Source of the DNA: JBBSOW01 sp038259365
GTDB taxonomy: Bacteria; Actinomycetota; Actinomycetes; Propionibacteriales; Propionibacteriaceae
Direction of reading: 5' to 3'
Assembly (NCBI GenBank): GCA_038259365.1
Contig: JBBSOW010000096.1
Location: forward strand, 1 to 11,797
Length of the DNA: 11,797 nt
Positions 1 through 6,541 of this stretch are shown one piece after another. A model generated the notes under the pieces. The model made no database searches, was not told the origin of the DNA, and was given only the letters and a program-made list of their open reading frames with translations. The number at the start of each line of letters is the position of its first letter. The stretch's first letter is position 1. The translations under genes were made by a program, and so were the position numbers.

Positions 1-686
1 AGCGAGGATCGGACGGCAGAGACTGGCGCACCGCTCCACCACGCTATGTCGGCCACCGCCGAGGGGCCGAGGCTGCGGACGTGGAGCCCGCACAACGAGT
101 CGAGCGCGTCCTCGAAGGACGCCAGCGCACGGGCGGGGTCCGACCAGGTGGCGGCGGCGTATTCGGGGCTGGTTCGGCGATCCCAGCCCATCCCGGAGAC
201 CGGCCGGCGGACGAGGCCGGAGTGGCTATGGGCGAGAGAGCGTCCGGCGGTGTCTTGGAGTAGGGGTCCTCCCACGCTCGCTAACCACGCAGACAGGTGG
301 TCGCGCAGATCTTCCGGGGCGCGCCAGGAGTGGGCGAAGGACTCCATCTCCGCCTGCACCGTCGCCGGCTCGACTCCCAGAGTGCGTCGCCAGAACGCCG
401 ACGTGGCGCGGCGCGTGACAGCGTCGAGGACTGGATGGTCGCCAGCGACGACGGTGTGTACCGTGCCGCGCAGGCTCGTCCCGCGCAGGATCTGACCGCT
501 CCGGTAGGCGGTTTCGACGTCGTCGTAGGTCGTGCCCGGTCTCCGCGACGCCAGGCCGGTGTACGCCGAGCGCGCCACCTGCGTCTGGATGGGTCCCATG
601 GCCGCAACCGCCGCCGCCACCGAGGGTGCCGGCGCGGCGAACTGCCGCGCCAGGGTGCGGGCCGCGAGATCGTGCCAGGTCAGCAT
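1..686 (-). CDS. AlkZ-like winged-helix DNA-binding protein (HTH_42 family), partial
   Basis: The reading frame is open without a stop from ATG at 686 to the left edge (228 residues seen), so the C-terminus lies outside the window. Family features seen: an N-terminus LTWHDLAARTLARQ, a Q34-T35-Q36 triplet, a SLRGTVHTV segment where the family has its (M)RGTlH strand, RRPVSGMGWDRR, and near the edge LHVRSLGPSAVADIAWWSGA, the typical 'GP.t..Dla.W.gl' helix. HTH_42 proteins (PF06224) include the DNA crosslink glycosylases AlkZ and YcaQ, which use a QxQ or QxD motif in about this position. Many members have no tested activity. ATG 686 lies 12 bases after the stop of the upstream transporter, with a weak AAGGG in the gap, so translational coupling is likely. 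Family call is strong; glycosylase activity is inference. Confidence 0.85.
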   Translation of the reverse strand, partial: MLTWHDLAARTLARQFAAPAPSVAAAVAAMGPIQTQVARSAYTGLASRRPGTTYDDVETAYRSGQILRGTSLRGTVHTVVAGDHPVLDAVTRRATSAFWRRTLGVEPATVQAEMESFAHSWRAPEDLRDHLSAWLASVGGPLLQDTAGRSLAHSHSGLVRRPVSGMGWDRRTSPEYAAATWSDPARALASFEDALDSLCGLHVRSLGPSAVADIAWWSGAPVSAVRSS

Positions 687-698
687 GGCTTGGTGCCC

Positions 699-2162
699 TT
701 AACGCAGCTTGCTATGCCGGCTGGGGTTCGTAATCGACGCCTCGGGCGACTCGTATTCCTCCGCGTCGGGGTCGAATCCGGTTGGGTCCCACTTGATCAT
801 CGTCAACGCCACCACTCCCATCAGCGGGAACACCAAGATGACCCAGAAGACCCCGGTGCTGAGCGAGGTGGCCAAGACCGGGAAGAAGATCAGCGAGACG
901 ATCGAGAAGACCCGCTTCACGCCCTCGTTGAAGCCGACGCCGGTGCCGCGCAGGCTCGTCGGGTAGGACAAGGTGGCGTAGGACATCAGCTGCGCGCCGG
1001 GGCCAGCCGCCTGAGCGAAGATGAACAACGCCAGCATGGCCACCGCAACCATGACGAGTGGCCCGCTGGGAGTCCCGATGAGAGCCATCACCAGCAACGA
1101 CGCCGCCTGCAGCGAAAAGCCAACCAGGGCCAGTCTTCGAGAGCCGGCCTTGCTGACGAGAGCGACGCCAAGGAGGCCGCCGCCGACGCCGAAGCCGAGG
1201 TTGATCACCAGGGAGGACACGATGGTCACCAGCGGGCCTCGCTGGAACAGCGTCGAGATGATCAGCGGTGTGCCGTAGGCGACGGCGTTGTAGCCGAAAG
1301 TCGAGAACACGCTGACGCAAAGCGCCGCCACCGTTCGTAATCGGTACCGAGGGCTCCACAGCCGCGCGAACTGGGCGCGAGCCGGGGTTTTGTCCGGCTT
1401 GGTGGTGGTTTCCTGGGCGTGGTCGGGGTGAATCTCGGCGTCGATGCCGTGCGCCGAGCGCAAGATGTCGATGGCACCGCGTAGATCGCCCTGGTTGGCC
1501 AGCCATTGCGGCGATTCCTTGAGGAAGCGTCGACGCACGAGCAGAACGAGGAGAGCGGGCACCGCGCCGAAGCCCACGACGAAGCGCCACAACAGGGGCT
1601 GCCCAGTGGGCGGCAACGTCAAGAACAGCAGCAGTACGATCAAATAACCCACGCCGGTGGCGGCATACCAGGCCGGTGACCACGCGTTGACCCGCTGCGA
1701 GCGGTTGCCCTTGCCCTTGAGCGAGCTGAATTCGGCCAGGAAGGCCATCGCGACCGGCAGATCGAGCCCTACTCCGATGCCCATCACGAACCGGAAAAAG
1801 ATGAGGACGTACTCGTTCGGTGCCAGTGCGCAGCCGATGGCGGCGACGACAAAGAAGATCATGTCGGCGGTGAACAACCGATAGCGGCCGAGCCGGTCTA
1901 CGAGCCGGCCCCCCGCCAAGGCGCCGACGACCGAGCCGACCATGATCGAGGCGTTGACCAGTCCCGTCAGGAAACCGGTGAGCCCGAACTGCTCTTTGAT
2001 CTGGGTGATGCCGAAGGCGATCGAGGAAAAGTCGTAGGCGTCCATGAACACCCCGCCGAGAGCCAAGATCACGACGGCGGTGGCGCCAGGTTGCGGAGTG
2101 CTGCGATGGGCGATCAGCCGCGAGACGTCAGCGGCGTTCGAAACGTAGACGGGAGTGGACAC
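699..2162 (-). CDS. MFS transporter, sugar/metabolite:H+ symporter type
   Basis: A 487-residue inner-membrane protein with about twelve hydrophobic segments and a cytoplasmic loop rich in charged residues in the middle (about residues 225-270). Visible MFS signatures: D41-A-Y-D44 in the first membrane helix, motif A as GRLVDRLGR at residues 85-93, and RFVMGIGVGLDLPVAMAFLAEFS-like sequence at about 124-146, which matches the R..mG.G.G...P....E.s pattern of metabolite:H+ symporters. Such proteins usually import small organic acids, aromatics or sugars by proton symport, but the substrate cannot be read from sequence. The start is GTG at 2162. No good Shine-Dalgarno is seen; a TAAGCT lies 8 bases upstream. 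The gene sits 81 bases after the ZIP gene and 12 bases before the AlkZ-like gene, so the latter two are probably cotranscribed. Confidence 0.9.
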   Translation of the reverse strand: MSTPVYVSNAADVSRLIAHRSTPQPGATAVVILALGGVFMDAYDFSSIAFGITQIKEQFGLTGFLTGLVNASIMVGSVVGALAGGRLVDRLGRYRLFTADMIFFVVAAIGCALAPNEYVLIFFRFVMGIGVGLDLPVAMAFLAEFSSLKGKGNRSQRVNAWSPAWYAATGVGYLIVLLLFLTLPPTGQPLLWRFVVGFGAVPALLVLLVRRRFLKESPQWLANQGDLRGAIDILRSAHGIDAEIHPDHAQETTTKPDKTPARAQFARLWSPRYRLRTVAALCVSVFSTFGYNAVAYGTPLIISTLFQRGPLVTIVSSLVINLGFGVGGGLLGVALVSKAGSRRLALVGFSLQAASLLVMALIGTPSGPLVMVAVAMLALFIFAQAAGPGAQLMSYATLSYPTSLRGTGVGFNEGVKRVFSIVSLIFFPVLATSLSTGVFWVILVFPLMGVVALTMIKWDPTGFDPDAEEYESPEASITNPSRHSKLR

Positions 2163-2243
2163 AAGCGATGAGCTTAAGTGCTCGGACCGTTCCTGGCGCT
2201 CCGGTTCACCTGGCGGTCATGATGGCCGGGACTGCCCGCCGGA

Positions 2244-2951
2244 CTAGCTGAGCAGGGACAACCCGGCGGCCACGGCGAACCCCACGACGGTGAGGAGCCC
2301 GGCCTTGTCTTTGGCCTTGCTCTTGGCCTCGGGCACCATGGAATCCACCAGCATCACCAGCAACGCTCCGGCCGCGAACCCGTTGATGCCCGCCTTGACC
2401 GCTTCGGAGGTGGCGTCGGCCAAGGCGAAGCCCGCGACCGTGGCCCCCGCGCAGATGACGGTCACCCCCGCCCATAGACCTAGGACGCGTCCCTTCGACT
2501 GGCCGGACGCGGACATGTCCGCGGAGGACCCGATCGATTCGGGAAGATTGGACACGAAGATGGCGACAAGCAAGGCGACGCTCACCCCGTGGCCTTGGGC
2601 CAATCCGATACCCAGCACGAGCTGCTCGGGGATGCCGTCCAAGAGTGCCCCCAAGGCCAACGACGCCCCGGCGCCGCCGCTGCCCGAGCGACCGCCGACG
2701 CGGCTGACGGCCCTGTTGGCCAAGTAGAAGCACGCCGCCCCGGCCGCGAGCCCGAGGGCTACCGCCAGCGGGCCACCCTGATTGACCCCCTCCTCGGCGA
2801 GCTCGAACGACACGCTCGCGATCAGCGCGCCGGCGCCGAATCCCAGGACCCCGCCGATGAGCCCGTCGCGCCAGTGGCGCGCCAAGCCGAGCGCGCCGCC
2901 GATGATGAGCGACGCCGCCGCCAGTACACCCCAGCCGAGTGCGGTCAGCAT
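2244..2951 (-). CDS. ZIP-family metal transporter-like membrane protein
   Basis: A 235-residue protein with about seven to eight hydrophobic helices. It resembles bacterial ZIP-family proteins (divalent metal uptake, classically zinc). The region equivalent to the TM4 metal motif HNxPEG reads DGIPEQ (residues 105-110), and the TM5 equivalent of HEIPHE reads SNLPES (134-139). The prolines and one glutamate of each motif remain, while the histidines are replaced by Asp and Ser. The final helices contain GFAAGALLVMLVDSMVPEA, also typical. There is no histidine-rich loop; the TM3-TM4 linker is short and Gly/Ser-rich. ATG 2951 is preceded by a GGGGGG run (about 2962-2967) that can act as ribosome binding site. 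The metal, and even transport activity, are uncertain given the altered ligands. Confidence 0.82.
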   Translation of the reverse strand: MLTALGWGVLAAASLIIGGALGLARHWRDGLIGGVLGFGAGALIASVSFELAEEGVNQGGPLAVALGLAAGAACFYLANRAVSRVGGRSGSGGAGASLALGALLDGIPEQLVLGIGLAQGHGVSVALLVAIFVSNLPESIGSSADMSASGQSKGRVLGLWAGVTVICAGATVAGFALADATSEAVKAGINGFAAGALLVMLVDSMVPEAKSKAKDKAGLLTVVGFAVAAGLSLLS

Positions 2952-2977
2952 GGACTCAGGACCCCCCGTAGGTTCAT
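2945..2977 (-). other. Possible upstream leader ORF (MNLRGVLSPC) before the ZIP gene
   Basis: A ten-codon reading frame starts with ATG at 2977 and ends with TGA at 2947-2945, overlapping the ATG of the ZIP gene (the junction reads ATGCTGA). It contains the G-run that would be the ribosome binding site of the transporter. A -10-like TATTCT lies at 2990-2985, seven bases before the small ATG, and there is no Shine-Dalgarno. A leaderless upstream ORF coupled to the transporter is therefore possible. It is short enough to occur by chance. Confidence 0.25.
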
Positions 2978-3104
2978 GGCAGCCAGAATATCAAGCCGGG
3001 TCTATGCCAGGAGTACGTCAAGGCAGTACCGGTCCATCGCCTGCCATAGCCAAGGCCGATTCTCCGCTACCGCACGGCTCGAACGTCGCGGGACCCTCCG
3101 TCAG

Positions 3105-3956
3105 TCACCGCTGATCGTTCGGGCACCAGTAGGTGGTTCGGCTGCCGATGGTCGCCCGTTTCACCTCGGCGCCGCAACGCGGGCAGTGACCGTCGCGCCC
3201 GCGGTGCTCGATGAAGGTGCCGGTGTGGACGCCGCCGTGCTCGATGGCGGCCCGGGTGGCCTTGCGCAGCGCGCGTCGCACATGAGCGAGCTCGTCGTCG
3301 TCCAGTTCGTTCGCGGGCCGCACCGGCGAGATCTCGGCCTGCCAGAGGGTTTCGTCAGCCAGCAGGTTGCCGACGCCGGCGATGACCGACTGATCGAGCA
3401 GCTTGGCCTTGATCGGGGCCGAACCTCGGCCCAGGCGAGCCCGGAACGCGTCCAGGGTGATCTGTTGGGCGTCTGGGCCGAGGTTGGAACGATCCGGGTC
3501 CAGACGCACCCGGCCAAGCCGCCGCTTGTCGAACAACCGCAGCTCGCCTCCGTCGGCGAAGGTGAGGGTGAACCGATTCCACGCCGGGTTGGCCGGATTG
3601 AGCCGGGACTTGGGATCGGAGGTGCCGACGTAGTCGCCGCCCTCCGTCGCCTCTGCGGGATCATCGTCGGGGCCGGCGGGCGCGGTGATGACGATGCGGC
3701 CGCTCATTCCGAGGTGGATCGCCAGCTCCGGACCGGGCGTCCGGTCCTCGCCCAGCCCTGAGGTCTCGCACCACATCGTCTTGCCCTGCCGTAGCGCGAC
3801 GGTCAATCGCCGACCGACGAGAGCGGCGCGGATCTCACCGGGGCCGTGCGGCCGGCAGACATACTCGTCGGCGTCGTCCACATCGGCAATTTCGCGATCC
3901 AGGGCGGCCCGCTCGACGGCTAGGCGGGCGCTCTCGACTTCGGGAAGCTCAGGCAC
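3105..3956 (-). CDS. Fpg/Nei-family DNA glycosylase/AP lyase
   Basis: A 283-residue base-excision repair enzyme of the formamidopyrimidine-DNA glycosylase/endonuclease VIII family, which removes oxidised bases and cleaves the strand. The start is GTG at 3956; this choice puts the catalytic proline at position 2 (MPELPEVE), with E3 as the second catalytic residue. K59 in RQGKTMW matches the conserved DNA-binding lysine. HLGMSG, FDKRRLGRV and GVGNLLADETLW are the other family blocks (the last is the helix-two-turn-helix). The C-terminal zinc finger has C258-X2-C261-X16-C278-X2, but the fourth position is D281 (ending CPNDQR) instead of Cys. Substrate preference (8-oxoguanine or pyrimidines) cannot be decided. 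It lies 92 bases after the regulator gene on the same strand. Confidence 0.93.
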   Translation of the reverse strand: MPELPEVESARLAVERAALDREIADVDDADEYVCRPHGPGEIRAALVGRRLTVALRQGKTMWCETSGLGEDRTPGPELAIHLGMSGRIVITAPAGPDDDPAEATEGGDYVGTSDPKSRLNPANPAWNRFTLTFADGGELRLFDKRRLGRVRLDPDRSNLGPDAQQITLDAFRARLGRGSAPIKAKLLDQSVIAGVGNLLADETLWQAEISPVRPANELDDDELAHVRRALRKATRAAIEHGGVHTGTFIEHRGRDGHCPRCGAEVKRATIGSRTTYWCPNDQR

Positions 3957-4048
3957 CGGATCAGTCTGTCACTCGGCTCACCGTGGGCGCTCGAGGCTGC
4001 ACGCGCAGCGACCCGGACAAGCACAGGGTGCGATCGCGTCGACGATGG

Positions 4049-4729
4049 CTAGGCGCCTGTCGAGGATGGGTGGATCACGACGCAACAGCGAGCGTCCCGG
4101 GGGGCGAGTTCGGCGCGGTCGATGGGTTCTCCCGCGCCCTCGAGCAGGCCGCTGACGAGGTCGAGGTTGAGCGAGCAGACGAGATCGGTGTGGGTCTGGG
4201 AGAGGCGGTGGAAGGGGCAGTTGCGCAGCTCGATGTCGCCGCCCTGGGTGCCGAACGGGCGGTAGCCGAGCGCGTGCAGCGCCGCTTCGAGGTCCGTGCC
4301 AGAATCTTCGGCCGCGGCGAGACCAACTTCTCGAGCGTGTTGGGTGGCGGTGGCGCGCACCGACCCGGTCGGGTCCGCCTCGACGGCCGCGGCGAGGAGG
4401 TCAGCCATCAGGAGGTAGCTGCGCTCGGGCAGCGTAACCATCAACTCCTCCTCCGCACGGACGTAGTGCTTGGCCGGTCGTCCGGATCCCGGCCCGCCGC
4501 TGCGTCCGGCGGGTCGGGCGTACCCGGCCTCGATGAGCCCGGCGTCGGCCAACTTGTCCAGATGGTAGGCGGCCAGCGTGCGGGTAATCCCGGTGGCGGC
4601 AGCGGCGCCCTCGCGCGTGACGGGGTCCGGCTGTTCGGCGACGAAGTCGTACAGCCGACGCCGTACCGGATCGACGAGGTTACTCAGCTGCGGCAAGGCC
4701 TCTAGGCCGCCGCTGTTCGGTTGGCTCAC
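4049..4729 (-). CDS. Winged-helix transcriptional regulator with cysteine-rich C-terminus (COG2345/SufR-like)
   Basis: A 226-residue regulator. Residues 18-70 form an ArsR/DeoR-like winged helix (VDPVRRRLYDFV, recognition helix TRTLAAYHLDKLADAGLI). A basic wing PAGRSGGPGSGRPAKHYV follows. The C-terminal domain carries C171 (NCPFHRL), C185 (LVCSLN) and C215-C216 (RCCV), the spacing seen in COG2345 regulators. SufR in this group binds an iron-sulfur cluster through such cysteines, so redox or Fe-S sensing is a reasonable inference but not shown. The start is GTG at 4729. It has no Shine-Dalgarno, and TAGATT ends 6 bases upstream, so a leaderless message is possible. It is divergent from the DoxX operon and shares a 89-base promoter region with it, which makes that operon (and itself) the likely target. 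Confidence 0.87.
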   Translation of the reverse strand: MSQPNSGGLEALPQLSNLVDPVRRRLYDFVAEQPDPVTREGAAAATGITRTLAAYHLDKLADAGLIEAGYARPAGRSGGPGSGRPAKHYVRAEEELMVTLPERSYLLMADLLAAAVEADPTGSVRATATQHAREVGLAAAEDSGTDLEAALHALGYRPFGTQGGDIELRNCPFHRLSQTHTDLVCSLNLDLVSGLLEGAGEPIDRAELAPRDARCCVVIHPSSTGA

Positions 4730-4818
4730 GGCAAGAATCTATCACTAAAAAGGATTGACATACCGCTGGAAGGAGAGGATTCTAAAAACAACAACAACAT
4801 TTATAGAAGGAGTTCGTG
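4730..4818. promoter_or_regulatory. Divergent promoter/operator between regulator and doxX operon
   Basis: On the plus strand TTGACA (4755-4760) is a perfect -35 hexamer; 17 bases later GATTCT (4778-4783) is a fair -10. A leader with repeated ACA triplets (4788-4799) follows, then the Shine-Dalgarno GAAGGAG (4806-4812), six bases before ATG 4819. On the minus strand TAGATT (4741-4736) lies 6 bases before the GTG of the regulator. The hexamer GATTCT occurs on both strands (4778-4783 plus; 4739-4734 minus) as widely spaced inverted copies, and AGGATT occurs twice (4751, 4776). These are candidate half-sites for the divergent regulator. The stretch is strikingly AT-rich compared with the genes around it. 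Confidence 0.6.
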
Positions 4819-5304
4819 ATGACTACCACTCATGCCGGCCGGCGGACCGATGGATCGCCGGGGGTGCTCCACCGGGCCCGCACCGAGCCCGCTTACGCCG
4901 CGTACGTGTTACTCCGCATCGGCTACGTCGTCCTGCCGCTGTGGATGGGGATCGACAAGTTCGCCAAGGTGCTGAACCCCGACTGGCCGGGCTACCTGGC
5001 TCCGTGGATCGTGGACCTGCTTCCGTTCTCGGCGCAGACCGCCATGTACGCCGTGGGAGGGGTGGAGATTTTGGCCGGCATCATGGTCTTGGTCAAGCCC
5101 CGTTACGCCGCCTACGTGGTGGCGGCGTGGCTCGCCGGCATCATCGCCAACCTGTTGACCTACTCCGGTTTCTATGACGTCGCCCTCCGTGATTTCGGCT
5201 TGCTGATCGGGGCCCTGGCCCTGGCGTTCCTCGCCGCCACCTACGACCGGCCGTGGACTCGAAGCGTCACCGGCACACCCGTCGACACCGAGCGGGGCGT
5301 CTGA
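4819..5304 (+). CDS. DoxX-family membrane protein
   Basis: A 161-residue protein with four hydrophobic segments (about residues 30-50, 72-95, 98-120 and 124-145) after a polar N-terminus. The pattern LRIGYVVLPLWMGIDKFAKV, then GVEILAGIMVL and a final short polar tail, matches the DoxX/DoxD family. Members are linked to quinone-dependent oxidation of sulfur compounds and, in mycobacteria, to a membrane-associated oxidoreductase complex that protects against thiol and oxidative stress. ATG 4819 is chosen over GTG 4816 because it gives a better six-base distance from the GAAGGAG ribosome binding site. The stop overlaps the next ATG by one base, implying coupled translation with the flavin reductase. 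Role in a membrane redox complex is inference. Confidence 0.88.
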   Translation: MTTTHAGRRTDGSPGVLHRARTEPAYAAYVLLRIGYVVLPLWMGIDKFAKVLNPDWPGYLAPWIVDLLPFSAQTAMYAVGGVEILAGIMVLVKPRYAAYVVAAWLAGIIANLLTYSGFYDVALRDFGLLIGALALAFLAATYDRPWTRSVTGTPVDTERGV

Positions 5305-6536
5305 TGATTGGCTCGAAGCTTGTCATTGTCGGGGGCGGGCTCGCGGGAGCAAAGGCCGCGGAAGGACTGCGCGAAGGCGGCTATGCCGGCCCGATCGTGC
5401 TGGTCGGAGGCGAGGTTCACCTGCCGTACGAGCGACCGCCGTTGTCGAAGGACTACCTTGCTGGCACGGCCGATCGAGAATCCCTGGCCGTCCACGACCG
5501 GCAGTGGTACACCGACCAGGACGTGGAGCTGCGGCTGGGCGTGCCCGCGGTCAATCTCGACCGGGACGCCCACCGGGTCGTGCTGGCGGACGCCACGACG
5601 ATCCAGTACGACCAGTTGATTCTGGCGACCGGTTCGCGGGCGCGGCGCCTGCGCATTCCAGGCAGCGACGCCGAAGGCGTGCTGTACCTGCGCGATGTCG
5701 ATGACAGCGATGCTCTTGCCGCGGCGCTCGGTCGTGCCCAGCGCATCGTGGTCATCGGCGGTGGCTGGATCGGTCTGGAGGTTGCCGCCACGGCACGCCA
5801 GCGGGGAGTGGCGGTCGATATCGTCGAAACGGCGCGGCTGCCGCTCCTGCGGGTGCTGGGTGTGGAGCTCGCCCAGGTGTTCGCCGATCTGCACCTCGAG
5901 CATGGCGTGATCTTCCATAACGAGGCGAGCGTGGCCGGCATCGAGGTCGACCAAGGGCGAGCGAGCGCCGCCGTCCTCGGTGACGGCGCTCGGCTGCCTG
6001 CGGATCTGGTGGTCGTCGGGATCGGAGCGCAGCCGAACGTCGAACTCGCCAGCGAGGCCGGGCTGCGGGTCGATAACGGGATCCTCGTCGACGAATACCT
6101 ACGCACGAGCGACCCGGAGATCTATGCCGTGGGAGACATCGCCAGCCAAGCCAGCGACGAGTTCGGACGGCTCCGGGTGGAGCATTGGGCCACCGCCCTG
6201 AATCAGCCCCTAGCCGTGGGCTCCACGATTGCGGGGAACCCGACCCCGTACGACAAGCGTCCCTTCTTCTTCACCGACCAGTACGACGTCGGCATGGAGT
6301 ACCGCGGGTACGTTCCACCAAACGTCGAGGCCAGCGTCGTGATTCGCGGCCCCCTTCGAACCCGAGAGTTTGTCGCCTTCTGGCTGTCGCCGACGAACGA
6401 TGTACTAGCCGGGATGAACATGAACGCCTGGGACCTCGGTGAGCAAATCGAGGCGCTGCTGGGGGCCGGGCCGGTGGACCCGCTAAGATTGGCCGACCCG
6501 GACGTCCCCCTGACGCAAACACTGTTGGGGGACTGA
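5304..6536 (+). CDS. FAD-dependent NAD(P)H oxidoreductase (ferredoxin/rhodocoxin reductase type)
   Basis: A 410-residue flavoenzyme of the pyridine-nucleotide disulfide oxidoreductase fold without the redox-active CxxxxC pair. The FAD-binding G10-G-G12-L-A-G15 opens the protein; the NAD(P) motif is G152-G-G-W-I-G157; the second FAD site is EIYAVGDIA (E272-D278). RPPLSKDYL (about residue 44-52) is typical of ferredoxin reductases that serve cytochrome P450s and dioxygenases. A Reductase_C-like domain fills the last ~85 residues. ATG 5304 is used because it overlaps the DoxX stop (TGATG) and sits just before the first dinucleotide-binding strand; an upstream in-frame start at 5253 would add 17 basic, non-conserved residues. 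No ferredoxin, P450 or oxygenase gene is present nearby, so the electron acceptor may be DoxX, a quinone or a remote protein. Confidence 0.93.
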   Translation: MIGSKLVIVGGGLAGAKAAEGLREGGYAGPIVLVGGEVHLPYERPPLSKDYLAGTADRESLAVHDRQWYTDQDVELRLGVPAVNLDRDAHRVVLADATTIQYDQLILATGSRARRLRIPGSDAEGVLYLRDVDDSDALAAALGRAQRIVVIGGGWIGLEVAATARQRGVAVDIVETARLPLLRVLGVELAQVFADLHLEHGVIFHNEASVAGIEVDQGRASAAVLGDGARLPADLVVVGIGAQPNVELASEAGLRVDNGILVDEYLRTSDPEIYAVGDIASQASDEFGRLRVEHWATALNQPLAVGSTIAGNPTPYDKRPFFFTDQYDVGMEYRGYVPPNVEASVVIRGPLRTREFVAFWLSPTNDVLAGMNMNAWDLGEQIEALLGAGPVDPLRLADPDVPLTQTLLGD

Positions 6537-6541
6537 GCGAC

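Noticed and set aside
463..960. An identical 18-base string (GTGCCGCGCAGGCTCGTC) at 463-480 and 943-960
   Set aside because: Both copies encode TSLRGT in different, clearly homologous-to-family contexts (AlkZ-like and MFS). Best explained by chance plus shared codon preference, not by a mobile repeat.
297..1340. Long plus-strand open frame (347 codons) opposite the MFS and AlkZ-like genes
   Set aside because: Rich in Arg, His, Gln and Glu with no domain pattern; it is the antisense shadow of two clear genes in GC-rich DNA. The same holds for 712-1683 minus and 2589-3761 plus.
5253..5303. Upstream in-frame start for the flavin reductase at 5253
   Set aside because: It would add 17 basic residues lying inside the doxX gene; ATG 5304 with the TGATG overlap and immediate FAD-binding strand fits better.
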